From the NCBI GenBank assembly GCA_964403505.1, contig CAYOFP010000001.1:124001-188000 (forward strand): a DNA stretch of 64,000 nucleotides. Direction: 5' to 3'. Under the pieces are notes generated by a model. That model had not been told where the DNA came from and searched no databases. It worked only from the letters and a program-made list of their open reading frames with translations. The position numbers and the translations under genes are program-made. This stretch comes from CAKSEI01 sp964403505. Lineage in GTDB: Bacteria > Bacillota > Clostridia > Oscillospirales > CAG-272. Positions 25,577 through 35,608 of the stretch are shown piece after piece (positions within the stretch are counted from its first letter, which is position 1; each line of letters starts with the position of its first letter).

Positions 25577-26215
25577 TCACTCTTTATGGCAAAAACCATC
25601 AAGCAGAGCAAATGTAATACTTCCGAGTCCATTTCCGAGCGTCATGAGCAATAAATATGCAAATGTCTTAATGCCCCACGATGCTGATACGGCGAAATAA
25701 AACATATTCGCCACCACATGCTCAAAACCGCACAAAATGAATACCACGACGGGAAGCATCACGATAAGCACGCCCGCACAGCTCCCTGCGAGCTTCTTAT
25801 ATCCGTCGACTGCGATATACATCAGCACTCCGCAGAAAAATGACAGTATCAATATGCTGAGCACCGAGTCGTCAAGCTTCGTCTGACACATCGCCTCCGC
25901 TTTTTCGGCGAGACCTGCGCCCACACGTGTGAAACGCAAAAGTCCTCCGCACAATACCGTACCTGCGAGGTTGCCGAACCATATCAAAACGAGATCTATG
26001 ATATACGACGGCTTATTCGCCAAAAGATATCCTATTTTTCCGGTAAATAGATTTAGCGCCCGTGTAACGATCGTCAAGAGACCGAGCGAAAAAAGTACCG
26101 CTCCGCATAAACTGCCGAAAACACTGCCATCCTTTAATGATAAGAGCACTGTCCCTCCGACGGAAATACACATCCCTGCGATCAGAGCTCCCGAAAGTAA
26201 TTTTAGATACCTCAT
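25577..26215 (-). CDS. Formate/nitrite transporter (FNT) family channel
   Basis: The start at 26215 (MRYLKLLSGALIAGMCISVG) follows AGGAAGGTAAA. It has 212 residues and six hydrophobic segments. FNT hallmarks are present: LIWFGNLAGTVLCG in the third helix and FILCGFEHVVANMFYFAVSA, the GFEH-x2-ANM motif, near helix 5. FNT pentamers move formate, nitrite or hydrosulfide. At about 212 residues it is shorter than FocA or NirC (about 270-285), mostly in the termini. No pyruvate-formate lyase gene is nearby, so the substrate is open. Confidence 0.88.
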   Translation of the reverse strand: MRYLKLLSGALIAGMCISVGGTVLLSLKDGSVFGSLCGAVLFSLGLLTIVTRALNLFTGKIGYLLANKPSYIIDLVLIWFGNLAGTVLCGGLLRFTRVGAGLAEKAEAMCQTKLDDSVLSILILSFFCGVLMYIAVDGYKKLAGSCAGVLIVMLPVVVFILCGFEHVVANMFYFAVSASWGIKTFAYLLLMTLGNGLGSITFALLDGFCHKE

Positions 26216-26369
26216 TTTACCTTCCTGCCGTTTTAATAATTTACAACTAATTATATATAATGCGGCACAAAATCTTTGATTCTGCAGAGAATCAGCGATT
26301 TCTCGTCCGCGCGTAGTGCGGCAACCGCTCACATTGTAATATGAACGCCCGCACAAGAGCAATTCGCTC

Positions 26370-26399
26370 GTATACTACTGTGCATATTATAACATAATG
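26370..26399 (+). promoter_or_regulatory. Likely sigma-G (forespore) promoter of the spoVA operon
   Basis: GTATA (26370-26374), 18-bp spacer, CATAATG (26393-26399). This fits the sigma-G pattern G-x-AT-(A/G), N17-18, CAT-x3-(A/G). spoVA operons are known sigma-G targets. The operon start is 45 bp downstream. Confidence 0.55.
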
Positions 26400-26443
26400 T
26401 TATATTTTTTTCAACATTGCACATGATATATATCGGTGATAAA

Positions 26444-26896
26444 ATGAATTTATCAAAAAAAGAATACAAGAAATATGCAAAAAACAAAGCAACCGGTTCT
26501 CCGGTTCTTAAGGACTGCTGTAAAGCTTTTCTTTTCGGAGGTGCGATATGCGCCATAGCGCAAGGTTTTTTTGTCTTATACACAACACTCGGAATAAACG
26601 AAGAGGATACCAAGCTATGGGTGCCCTCCACGATCGTATTTATTACGGCGTGGCTGACAGGTTTCGGTGTTTTTGACAAGATAGCGAAACACGCCGGCGC
26701 GGGAACGCTCGTGCCGATCAGCGGATTTGCAAATTCGGTCGTCTCAGAGGCGATCGACGCAAAGCAAGAGGGCTATATATTAGGCCTCGGTGCGAAGGCC
26801 TTCCGAATTGCAGGACCTGTTATCCTGTACGGCACGGTATCCGGCGTGATATACGGCATAATTTACTTTATTTACAAACTGGCGATAGGTGGATAA
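26444..26896 (+). CDS. spoVAC: Stage V sporulation protein AC
   Basis: 150 residues from MNLSKKEYKKYAKNKATGSP. Sequence KDCCKAFLFGGAICAIAQGF, TAWLTGFGVFDKIAKHAGAG and LVPISGFANSVVSEAIDAKQ are characteristic of SpoVAC, an integral membrane protein of the spore inner membrane. It is part of the channel that loads dipicolinic acid into the forespore and releases it at germination; SpoVAC is mechanosensitive. It is first gene of the three-gene operon. A longer frame begins 9 codons upstream without better signals. Confidence 0.94.
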   Translation: MNLSKKEYKKYAKNKATGSPVLKDCCKAFLFGGAICAIAQGFFVLYTTLGINEEDTKLWVPSTIVFITAWLTGFGVFDKIAKHAGAGTLVPISGFANSVVSEAIDAKQEGYILGLGAKAFRIAGPVILYGTVSGVIYGIIYFIYKLAIGG

Positions 26897-26898
26897 GC

Positions 26899-27897
26899 AT
26901 GCAAAACGGAATCGTTAAACTAAGCGGCAGAGCAAAAATACTGTCAAGCGCCTCTGTCGCCGGAAAAAAAGAAGCCGAGGGACCGCTCGGCTCATACTTC
27001 GACTATACGGACAAAACAGACCGCTTCGGTGCACCCACGTGGGAAAAAAGTGAAGAGGAAATGCAAAAAAAGGCAATGACCTTCGCATTAAACAAAGCAG
27101 GGCTGTATGAGCATGATATCGATGCGATGTTTGCAGGAGATCTGCTTAATCAGTGCACCGGCTCGACATACGGACTCCTTGAGTTTGATATACCCTTTTT
27201 CGGGCTTTATGGCGCATGCTCGACGGCGGTCGAGGGATTGATACTCTCCTCTCTTTTGATGGAAACCGGACTTTACAAAAATATCGCCGCCGTGACATCC
27301 TCTCATTTTTACTCGTCCGAGCGGCAGTACCGCTTCCCGATAGAATACGGCGGTCAACGTGCTCCTACCTCTCAATGGACTGTCACGGCATCCGGCGCTT
27401 TCATTGTCGGAGACGGCGAATCCGATATAGCGATCACCGAAGTGATGCCGGGAAAGGTCATCGATAAGGGCATCAACGACCTGAATAACATGGGTGCGGC
27501 TATGGCCCCTGCCGCTATCGAGACGCTGGCCGCTTATTTTTCTCAGTCAGACATGCCCCCGGACGATTTCGACCTCATCGTGACCGGCGACCTCGCATAC
27601 GAGGGGAGCAGGATCGTGAGCGAATTCATGCAGGAACACGGATTTACCTCGAAGACGAAATACAACGACTGCGGACTCATGATATTTGACAGAGATACGC
27701 AGGACGTCCATGCAGGCGGCTCGGGATGCGGATGCTCCGCCTCTGTGCTCGCCTCGTATATCATACCTGAAATGAGAAACGGCAAATACCGCCATGTCTT
27801 AGCTGTCGGGACGGGTGCGCTCATGAGTCCGCTGAGCGCTCTGCAGGGTGGCAATATCCCGGGGATCGGGCATCTCATTCATATCGAAAGGATGTGA
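26899..27897 (+). CDS. spoVAD: Stage V sporulation protein AD
   Basis: 332 residues with a thiolase-like fold. Recognisable SpoVAD segments: EGPLGSYFDYTDKTDRFGAP, TWEKSEEEMQKKAMTFALNK, FGLYGACSTAVEGL, RQYRFPIEYGGQRAPTSQWT, VTASGAFIVG and the glycine/cysteine-rich HAGGSGCGCSASVLASYIIP. SpoVAD binds Ca-dipicolinate on the spore inner membrane. It starts 2 bp after spoVAC stops. Confidence 0.95.
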   Translation: MQNGIVKLSGRAKILSSASVAGKKEAEGPLGSYFDYTDKTDRFGAPTWEKSEEEMQKKAMTFALNKAGLYEHDIDAMFAGDLLNQCTGSTYGLLEFDIPFFGLYGACSTAVEGLILSSLLMETGLYKNIAAVTSSHFYSSERQYRFPIEYGGQRAPTSQWTVTASGAFIVGDGESDIAITEVMPGKVIDKGINDLNNMGAAMAPAAIETLAAYFSQSDMPPDDFDLIVTGDLAYEGSRIVSEFMQEHGFTSKTKYNDCGLMIFDRDTQDVHAGGSGCGCSASVLASYIIPEMRNGKYRHVLAVGTGALMSPLSALQGGNIPGIGHLIHIERM

Positions 27898-27901
27898 TAT
27901 C

Positions 27902-28258
27902 ATGTCGGATTTTATTTGGGCTTTTGCAATCGGCGGTCTATTCTGTGTTCTCGCTCAGATACTCATAGATAAGACCACACTGACCCCTGCGAGGATACTT
28001 GTAGCATATGTATGCTGCGGCGTACTGCTCACCGGTATCGGTCTGTACCAGCATTTGGTCGATTTCGCAGGATGCGGAGCGACTACGCCTCTGACCGGAT
28101 TCGGATACTCTATTGCCAAGGGAGTACAAAAAGCCGTAGACGAACGAGGCGCTATCGGCATCCTCACAGGAGGACTGAGCGCCACAGCGAGCGGAATAAC
28201 CGCATCTATGGTCATGGCACTCACAATGGCTCTGATATTCAAGGGAAATCAAAAGTAA
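27902..28258 (+). CDS. spoVAE: Stage V sporulation protein AE
   Basis: 118 residues from the ATG at 27902 (MSDFIWAFAIGGLFCVLAQI), after GAAAGGATGTGATATC. SpoVAE segments: LTGIGLYQHLVDFAGCGATT and LTGFGYSIAKGVQKAVDERG. Three to four membrane helices. It completes the minimal spoVAC-AD-AE dipicolinate channel operon common in Clostridia (AEb type). Confidence 0.94.
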   Translation: MSDFIWAFAIGGLFCVLAQILIDKTTLTPARILVAYVCCGVLLTGIGLYQHLVDFAGCGATTPLTGFGYSIAKGVQKAVDERGAIGILTGGLSATASGITASMVMALTMALIFKGNQK

Positions 28259-28269
28259 GCAAAACAACA

Positions 28270-28299
28270 AAGGCACACCGGATATCCGGTGTGCCTTTT
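28270..28299. terminator. Palindromic bidirectional terminator
   Basis: AAAGGCACACCGGATATCCG and its mirror form a full 30-bp palindrome, with T run on the + side. It closes spoVAE and the convergent SLH gene. A close variant lies at 31977-32006 behind the next SLH gene. Confidence 0.85.
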
Positions 28300-28309
28300 T
28301 ATGTCTTGT

Positions 28310-31300
28310 TTATTCTGCCGGTGTAGCTACGACGAGCTTATCGCTCTCATCCCACAATTTGAGGATCGTCGCCATCTCGGCTCTGGTCGTATTGTTGTTC
28401 GGTTTCATGTACTGAACACCACTCTCGGTGTAACCCGAGATACAGCCGACATACATGCACCACTTGACCTCTGCCTGAGCCCATGTAGGTATGCTGTTCT
28501 TATCCTTGAATATACCGATCGTTACCGGGCTCGACTTCGGAATCTCGGTGTCATAGCCGTGGATCTTTTCGGAATATCCGTACAGGATGCGGCAGAACTG
28601 TGCACGCGTGATGGGTGTGTTCGGCTCAAATGTCGTCGGGCTCATACCTGCTACGATACCCTTTGAGTACGCCCACTTGATCGCAGCAGTGTACCACTGA
28701 CCCTCTGCTACGTCTGTGAACGGGTTTTCGAGTCCGTCTACGTTCGGTCTTAATTCCATATTGTAAAGAACCTGTACGAGCTGTGCTCTCGTGGTCTTTC
28801 CGTTAGGATCGAACTTGCCGTCACCCATGCCGTCCATGTAGCCGTGGTTGATAACATACTCAACTTTGTCACCGTACCATGCGCTTGCCTTGACATCCGT
28901 AAACATCGTGAACTCTTTCGAGTAAACTGCAGTCACCGTCATATCACCTACGACGCTTGATGTATCTGCATCCCACTTTTCGAATGTGTAGGTATACTTT
29001 TCGTCAGCTGCCTTTACAGGTGCGTCGGTCGTTGCCGCCGTGCCGTAGTCAACAGTTACCTTTGCAAGCTCTGTGCCGTCCTCGTCGAGGAATGTTACAG
29101 TGTACTGATTTACAGTTGATTTGTAGGTTGCGTATACGATTGTATCCTTTGTGATGTTTGTGAGATCGACATCGTTTTTATCTGCGTCTACCCATTTATC
29201 AAATGTATAAGTATACTGAACAGTAGCCGGCTTTACGGGAACTACTTCTGTAGCGACTGCATCGCCTCTATTGATGTAATGGATCTCATCGAGCAATGTC
29301 TTGCCGTCTTCGTCATAGAAGTATACATCGTATGTACGTACAGTCTCGTCATATGTAGCTGTATATACAACAGGCGTAGGATCTATTTCGCCGTCTGTCT
29401 TATCTGTTACAGGCAGAGCCTCGATATCCTTATCCCAGTTCTTGAATTTATATGAGCGATCCTCTGTCGAAGCCTTGAGAGGTATTTTGCCTGTGTACTC
29501 GGGTGTCTCACCCTCTGCACAGATCTTCTGCTCGAGAACAGTACCGTCCGCATTTACAAACTTAACGATATACTTTGTTCTGTTATCAACAACGCTGTAA
29601 TGTGCATAAACATTACCGGACATATATACACCGTCGACCATATTGCCGTCTTCGTCTGTCCAGCCGTCGAATTCATACGTTACCTTGTCGATATCAGATT
29701 CCTTCACGGGCAGATCCTTACCTGTCATTTCAAACAGATCTTCGGGTGTAATGAGTACGCCCTTAGCGAAGTGATAGGAAGAACCGTCACTTGCCTTGTC
29801 TGCCATGAGATAATCTGCAGTATTCTTGAGATCAGTGTATTTGTATGACTGTGTTGCTATGACCTCATCACCGTTCATGAATGTAACAGTCGGTTCGAGG
29901 TTTTCCTTAACGATAGCAACAAGCTGTACCTGTGCATCGTCATTTGTGTTAGAAGCGAGGTTGTCGCTTGCCTCAGCGCTTTTCTTATATCCGTCTCCGC
30001 CAGGTGCGAAGAGGCTTACCTTATTGATCGTAGCAATAGGATCACAATTTCTCGTTGACATACCGAGTACCTTACGGCTGATGTATACATAGTAGTAGCC
30101 ATCCTCAGACATCTTTACATAAAGAGCTCTGTCAACGTTTCCGTTTTCATCAGTAACATCACTCCAACCATTGGTATATGCGTATTCACCGCCCATATCG
30201 TTCAGATTAGAGTTCTTAGTAGTCGTAAAGCTGACTCTGAGGGCACTCGCATTCATAGCTTCCTCGATGCCGGTTGCACGGAATACGAATGTTACGCCGC
30301 CTGCTGCGTCGAGATCAACATTGCCTTCCCAGATCTTCGTTTCCTTAAGACCCGTCATATTATTGGGAAGCAATACAGCCGATTCGTCGTCAGCTGTGTA
30401 GTACTGACCGACCTGCTGACCGCCTACAACGATCGTGGTCTTATTATCGTATACTACTGCCTCTGCGCCGTCGCCTGTAACCGTACCGGAAACAGAAACG
30501 GCATCTTTACCGGCATAACCTGCAGTCTCGTCAAGTACGAACTCAGCGTTTGTAAAGCCGTCTTCATCGACCTTGTCAAAGCTTATTTCAAACTCGGTAG
30601 CTCCCTCGTTTGTAAGTCCGCTTGTGCTGACAGTGACCTTACCGCCCGTGATAGGAGTCGTTTCCGGCTTGAGCGCATCTGTTGTGATATCAGAGCGGTT
30701 GAGCTTGATACCGTATGTACCTGTGCCGCCGAAGCTTACAGGATCTATTTCATAAACAGAAGCCTTCGTCTTGACAACAGGGACAAACGCAGCCGCAACT
30801 GTATAGTCACGGTCCGGCTTAAATGTTGTGAGGTCAACTTTTTCACCGTTGATTGCCCAATGAGAAAATGCATAAGTGTAATCGGCGTCGCTGCTCTTCG
30901 TAGGTACGAGATCAAGAGCCTCGGGTGTATCACCAACTTTAACTACCTGCTCCGCTACTACAAAGTCATCGCCGTCAACATATTTCAAAACAGCCTGCGA
31001 CTTGTCGATTTCCTCAAATCTCGGATAGACTTTACCCGTGAATGTAGCATAGTCTACTGCAACGCCGTTTGCAGTCTGCCAGCCGGCAAACTCATACCGA
31101 TATTCCTCAGTTTCTTCCTTTACGGGAACTACGTCACTCGTATAAAGGTCAGAAAGCGCAGGAACTGCCTCCATTTTTGCCGTCCATGTGCCGCCGCTGG
31201 TCAAAGCGCCGGAAGCATTCATGATCTCGGTTCCGTCGGTATTGCAGAACGTGACGTTGTATGTTACGTTTGCCTCAACAAAGCCGACAGGTCTGATCGT

Positions 31301-31825
31301 GGCTCTCGTATTTTCAGACGAGAACTCAACGCCTCTCGAACCGCTGAAAAGCCTGAGGCTGTTGACAGATCCAAAGGTCGAACCTACCCAGTTCAGAGTA
31401 GCAAATCCGAACTGTACAGCGTACATGCCGTCTTCCTCCACGGTAAACGATGTAGTCATCAAATAGTTACCGGAGTTGCTCGAATCGATCCATGTCGTCT
31501 CACCGGTTCCGAGCGTACCCCACTGAACTCTACCAAAGGTAACGGGAGTACGAATGCCCTGCACCTCAAAAAGTACAGTCATTGTTACAGGGTTTGTTTC
31601 TGTGGTGTAAGTACCTGACGGTCCGTTATTTCCGATATAAGCTATCGGAGTGCCGTCAAGAGCCACCCACTCGGCGTTATCATAAAATACGCCGGGATTC
31701 TTTTCGATGCTGTCGGTTTCAACGGGATCTGCAATATCGCCGTCATCCTCTGCCATGATGGCAACAGGCAACATCGAAACGATCATAAACGCTGCCATAA
31801 GCAGTGCAATAATCCTCTTTTTCAT
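28310..31825 (-). CDS. Giant secreted SLH protein A with InlB_B repeats
   Basis: The start at 31825 (MKKRIIALLMAAFMIVSMLP) has GGAGG 7 nt upstream; 1171 residues. After the signal peptide comes an unnamed module (about 40-200, with TMTVLFEVQGIRTPVTFGRV and FTVEEDGMYAVQFGF), InlB_B-type repeats (YNVTFCNTDGTEI; VLKYVDGDDFVVAEQVV), a beta-rich part, a second unnamed module (about 500-650, ending DDAQVQLVAIVKEN), then five InlB_B/MucBP-like repeats of about 70-75 residues with YTYTFDKW or YTYTFEKW centres, and three SLH domains (last about 190 residues: FTDVKASAWYGDKVEYVINH, FTDVAEGQWYTAAIKWAYSK, PTWAQAEVKWCMYVGCISGY). It should be bound to wall polymer on the cell surface. The last about 275 codons are almost identical to the neighbouring gene. 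Confidence 0.8.
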   Translation of the reverse strand: MKKRIIALLMAAFMIVSMLPVAIMAEDDGDIADPVETDSIEKNPGVFYDNAEWVALDGTPIAYIGNNGPSGTYTTETNPVTMTVLFEVQGIRTPVTFGRVQWGTLGTGETTWIDSSNSGNYLMTTSFTVEEDGMYAVQFGFATLNWVGSTFGSVNSLRLFSGSRGVEFSSENTRATIRPVGFVEANVTYNVTFCNTDGTEIMNASGALTSGGTWTAKMEAVPALSDLYTSDVVPVKEETEEYRYEFAGWQTANGVAVDYATFTGKVYPRFEEIDKSQAVLKYVDGDDFVVAEQVVKVGDTPEALDLVPTKSSDADYTYAFSHWAINGEKVDLTTFKPDRDYTVAAAFVPVVKTKASVYEIDPVSFGGTGTYGIKLNRSDITTDALKPETTPITGGKVTVSTSGLTNEGATEFEISFDKVDEDGFTNAEFVLDETAGYAGKDAVSVSGTVTGDGAEAVVYDNKTTIVVGGQQVGQYYTADDESAVLLPNNMTGLKETKIWEGNVDLDAAGGVTFVFRATGIEEAMNASALRVSFTTTKNSNLNDMGGEYAYTNGWSDVTDENGNVDRALYVKMSEDGYYYVYISRKVLGMSTRNCDPIATINKVSLFAPGGDGYKKSAEASDNLASNTNDDAQVQLVAIVKENLEPTVTFMNGDEVIATQSYKYTDLKNTADYLMADKASDGSSYHFAKGVLITPEDLFEMTGKDLPVKESDIDKVTYEFDGWTDEDGNMVDGVYMSGNVYAHYSVVDNRTKYIVKFVNADGTVLEQKICAEGETPEYTGKIPLKASTEDRSYKFKNWDKDIEALPVTDKTDGEIDPTPVVYTATYDETVRTYDVYFYDEDGKTLLDEIHYINRGDAVATEVVPVKPATVQYTYTFDKWVDADKNDVDLTNITKDTIVYATYKSTVNQYTVTFLDEDGTELAKVTVDYGTAATTDAPVKAADEKYTYTFEKWDADTSSVVGDMTVTAVYSKEFTMFTDVKASAWYGDKVEYVINHGYMDGMGDGKFDPNGKTTRAQLVQVLYNMELRPNVDGLENPFTDVAEGQWYTAAIKWAYSKGIVAGMSPTTFEPNTPITRAQFCRILYGYSEKIHGYDTEIPKSSPVTIGIFKDKNSIPTWAQAEVKWCMYVGCISGYTESGVQYMKPNNNTTRAEMATILKLWDESDKLVVATPAE

Positions 31826-31976
31826 GTTTTTTCCTCCATATTTTGTATGCAAGCATACGTTTTAATATATTTTACTACATTTTTTATATAATTTCAATAG
31901 TAAAGCGCAAATATTTAAGAATAAAATATTGCCATATAGACAAGCAGTCATGAAAATAAACATGCAATTATGTAAA

Positions 31977-32006
31977 AAAGCACACCGGATGTGTCCGGTG
32001 TGCTTT
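31977..32006. terminator. Palindromic terminator, variant of 28270
   Basis: AAAAGCACACCGG pairs with CCGGTGTGCTTT around ATGTGT. It differs from the palindrome at 28270-28299 only at a few bases, showing that the terminator was duplicated with the SLH gene end. Confidence 0.8.
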
Positions 32007-32018
32007 ATAATGCTTTGT

Positions 32019-35000
32019 TTATTCTGCCGGTGTGGTGGCTACGACGAGCTTATCACTCTCATCCCACAATTTGAGGATCGTCGCCATCTCGGCTCTGGTT
32101 GTATTGTTGTTCGGTTTCATGTACTGAACACCACTCTCGGTGTAACCCGAGATACAGCCGACATACATGCACCACTTGACCTCTGCCTGAGCCCATGTAG
32201 GTATGCTGTTCTTATCCTTGAATATACCGATCGTTACCGGGCTCGACTTCGGAATCTCGGTGTCATAGCCGTGGATCTTTTCGGAATATCCGTACAGGAT
32301 GCGGCAGAACTGTGCACGCGTGATGGGTGTGTTCGGCTCAAATGTCGTCGGGCTCATACCTGCTACGATACCCTTTGAGTACGCCCACTTGATCGCAGCA
32401 GTGTACCACTGACCCTCTGCTACGTCTGTGAACGGGTTTTCGAGTCCGTCTACGTTCGGTCTTAATTCCATATTGTAAAGAACCTGTACGAGCTGTGCTC
32501 TCGTGGTCTTTCCGTTAGGATCGAACTTGCCGTCACCCATGCCGTCCATGTAGCCGTGGTTGATAACATACTCAACTTTGTCACCGTACCATGCGCTTGC
32601 CTTGACATCCGTAAACATCGTGAACTCTTTCGAGTAAACTGCAGTCACCGTCATATCACCTACGACGCTTGATGTATCTGCATCCCACTTTTCGAATGTG
32701 TAGGTATACTTTTCGTCAGCTGCCTTTACAGGTGCGTCGGTCGTTGCCGCCGTGCCGTAGTCAACAGTTACCTTTGCAAGCTCTGTGCCGTCCTCGTCGA
32801 GGAATGTTACAGTGTACTGATTTACAGTTGATTTGTAGGTTGCGTATACGATTGTATCCGCATCAACCTCGGTTTCAACGAGCTCGTTTCCGTCTGCGTC
32901 TACCCACTTATCGAATGTGTAGGTATACTGTGCAGTAGCCTTCTTTTCGGGAGCAGTTGGAGTCGTTCCGTCCTTGAGTTCGCCGAGAACCAGGATGCTG
33001 CCGAGATATGTTTCTTTATCTTCAGCATAGAACTTAACTTCCCATCTTCTGTCTACCTGCTTGTAAACAGCCTTATATGTTGCACCGTCAACGGCAGCAG
33101 CTGCGATCTCATCGACCTCGCCGTCACCGTCTGCATCCCAGCCTTGGAAAATGTAGGAATAAAGCTCTTCGTGAGGCTTTGTCGGATCAATGGCGGGTGC
33201 TGCGGGCATCTCGCCCTCTTTTATGATAAGATCAGATATTACCGAATCATCGTAGTTTACAAATTTAATTGCGCAATCGGGTCTTGTATCGACTACATCG
33301 TATACCGCATAAACCTTTGCACTCTTATATGCATTGGTTGCCGGTGTGCCGTCTTTATATTCCCAGCCGGCAAATGTATATTCCATATAATCCTTATCAG
33401 GATCGGAATATGTCGGCAGATCATTTGACATCAGATAGAGATCCGTGTAGGAAAGAACTTCTTTGAAGTCTACTCTCCAAGACTGACCCGAAAGGTCATT
33501 ATACTTATGCTCTACTGTTGCAAGCTCCGTGCCGTCAACATTATAGAATCTCGTCTCGGGGTTATATGCACCCTCAAGTACAGCGAGTACCTGGATCGTT
33601 GCATTCTGGTTGAGCTCGCTCTGTAGAGCTGCGCTATCCTCTGTCGGAACAGCGATCGCTCTGTTCTCACTGTTTTTTCCTACCTCATACTCGCCGCTGA
33701 CAAAGTTGCTCGCCGTAAGATTTCTGAGTCGGATCATCTTACCGTCATAGCCACCCATGAGCGAGTTTACGGTATAGTAGTAGATACCGTCCTCGGGGAA
33801 CGAAATAATAGAGGGATATCCGTACGCTTTATCCGTCCAGTTGGATGACCACCAATAGTTTGTATCGGATCCGTTCACATTTGTCGCACTCATATTCAGC
33901 TTACCGATCGTAAGCGGTGCGTCAAGACCCTCAAGCTTGAAGACGATGGTATACGCTCTCGTTGATGTCTTACCGTACTCGTCACTCTTATAAAGGCTTA
34001 TTTCGCCCGTGGGGATGCTATGGGGAACCATCGTTCCCGATGTATCCTTTTCTGCGTAAATACCGGGAAGAATGCCGGCTACCGGTACAGCCAGCTCATA
34101 TTCATACACCTTCTGGGTTTCGCCGCCGCGAACGATCTCGCCGTCGGATACAAACTTCGATGTACCTGTGCATGCTTCTTCGCTTACGTCAAATACAACG
34201 CCGAATCCGTCTGCAGCCTCCTTTGTAAGTGAAAGTATAAGAGTTCCGTCTTCATCGGAAACAAGCTCTGCCACATCATCGCATGACTTGTATGAATATA
34301 TTTCACCGTCATACGAGATAGTAACGGTGTAGTCACCGTCTTCGTCTGTAAACATATTGATAGGATTAACGCTCAGCGTCATCTCACTCTCTTTTACGGC
34401 GCCGCCGTCCGGTGCTGTGAGCACAAACTTCGGCTTGGGAACTTTTGTGAATGTTGCGTTTGCCGTTACGTCACGCTCAACCTTTGCAAGGTCGATATCC
34501 CATTCGCCCGTCCATACATATGTGTTGTCAAAGTCCTCGCTCTTCGTCGGCACTTCGCCCTCATATATTGCAACTTCGCCTATCTTTATCGTCTGCTTAT
34601 CGAGAACGAATCCGTCGCCGTCGACGAATGTAATGGTAGCCTTTGTCTTATCTATCTCGTTGAATCTCGGATAGACCTTGCCGCTGAAGTTAGCGTAATC
34701 AACGGGTGTTCCGTTTTCTGTCTGCCAACCTGCGAATTCATACTTAAACTGTTCTGTCTCTGCCTTTTCGGGAATAACACTGCCCGTATAAAGGTCTTCA
34801 AGTGCAGGAACGCTGTCCATGCGGAATCCGCCGCTCTTTGCAAGCGAACCCGATGCAGTACCTATCTCGGTTCCGTCAACATCGCAGAATACGATATCGT
34901 ATTTGACCGGTCCTTCCGTGAGACCTACTACCCTTATCTGAGCATTCTTATCATTTGTCGAAAAATCAACGCCTCTTGATCCGCCGAAGAGCTCGAGAAA

Positions 35001-35459
35001 TGTAACCTTACCGAATGTCAGGGGCGATATCCAGTTGATATACGAAAACTGATACTGCAAAGCATACATACCGTTCGCTTTCACAGTAGCGGATGCGCCC
35101 ATCGAATAGTTACCCGAGTTATTGGATGTTATTCCGGTCTCGGAACCTTTCGCAAATGTATTCCAATGACACTTTCCGAAAGTAAAGCCCTCGCGGACTC
35201 CTTTTACCTCAAAAAGTACAGTCATTGTTTCGGGAGCCGGATCGGATACCGTCTCATATGCCTCGGCGGAAAGTCCGCCTGTTCCTATGATCCTGATCGG
35301 TGTGCCGTCAAGAGCTACCCACTCGGCATCGTCAAAATATACGCCGGCCTGCCGAGCAATATCGTCAGCAGACGCTTCATCCTCGGCGAGCACTCCCATA
35401 GGAATGAGAGATACGACCATAATAAGCGCCAAGACTAACGAAATCAGTCTTTTTTTCAT
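32019..35459 (-). CDS. Giant secreted SLH protein B with InlB_B repeats and cohesin-like segment
   Basis: 1146 residues. Signal peptide MKKRLISLVLALIMVVSLIP. Unnamed module 1 (about 45-205: ETMTVLFEVKGVREGFTFGK, then NSGNYSMGASATVKANGMYA), two InlB_B repeats, a sandwich-like segment (about 355-455: YTVTISYDGEIYSYKSCDD, then GFGVVFDVSEEACTGTSKFV) that looks like a cohesin, unnamed module 2 (about 480-650: RAYTIVFKLEGLDAPLTIGK, FPEDGIYYYTVNSLMGGYDG, NQNATIQVLAVLEG), five more repeats and three SLH domains. GGAGGTAATAATA precedes the ATG. The C-terminal block matches protein A and the repeat block just before it matches protein C at DNA level, so this gene is a mosaic. Confidence 0.8.
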   Translation of the reverse strand: MKKRLISLVLALIMVVSLIPMGVLAEDEASADDIARQAGVYFDDAEWVALDGTPIRIIGTGGLSAEAYETVSDPAPETMTVLFEVKGVREGFTFGKCHWNTFAKGSETGITSNNSGNYSMGASATVKANGMYALQYQFSYINWISPLTFGKVTFLELFGGSRGVDFSTNDKNAQIRVVGLTEGPVKYDIVFCDVDGTEIGTASGSLAKSGGFRMDSVPALEDLYTGSVIPEKAETEQFKYEFAGWQTENGTPVDYANFSGKVYPRFNEIDKTKATITFVDGDGFVLDKQTIKIGEVAIYEGEVPTKSEDFDNTYVWTGEWDIDLAKVERDVTANATFTKVPKPKFVLTAPDGGAVKESEMTLSVNPINMFTDEDGDYTVTISYDGEIYSYKSCDDVAELVSDEDGTLILSLTKEAADGFGVVFDVSEEACTGTSKFVSDGEIVRGGETQKVYEYELAVPVAGILPGIYAEKDTSGTMVPHSIPTGEISLYKSDEYGKTSTRAYTIVFKLEGLDAPLTIGKLNMSATNVNGSDTNYWWSSNWTDKAYGYPSIISFPEDGIYYYTVNSLMGGYDGKMIRLRNLTASNFVSGEYEVGKNSENRAIAVPTEDSAALQSELNQNATIQVLAVLEGAYNPETRFYNVDGTELATVEHKYNDLSGQSWRVDFKEVLSYTDLYLMSNDLPTYSDPDKDYMEYTFAGWEYKDGTPATNAYKSAKVYAVYDVVDTRPDCAIKFVNYDDSVISDLIIKEGEMPAAPAIDPTKPHEELYSYIFQGWDADGDGEVDEIAAAAVDGATYKAVYKQVDRRWEVKFYAEDKETYLGSILVLGELKDGTTPTAPEKKATAQYTYTFDKWVDADGNELVETEVDADTIVYATYKSTVNQYTVTFLDEDGTELAKVTVDYGTAATTDAPVKAADEKYTYTFEKWDADTSSVVGDMTVTAVYSKEFTMFTDVKASAWYGDKVEYVINHGYMDGMGDGKFDPNGKTTRAQLVQVLYNMELRPNVDGLENPFTDVAEGQWYTAAIKWAYSKGIVAGMSPTTFEPNTPITRAQFCRILYGYSEKIHGYDTEIPKSSPVTIGIFKDKNSIPTWAQAEVKWCMYVGCISGYTESGVQYMKPNNNTTRAEMATILKLWDESDKLVVATTPAE

Positions 35460-35608
35460 TATTATTACCTCCGTAAATTTTATTTACATATACATTTTAA
35501 TATAAAAAACAATATAAATCAATGGTAAATAATACATGCAAAATATTTTCGGCATATAGAACAAACAATTGCGACATTTTTTATATAAAATAACTATTAT
35601 ATTATATT

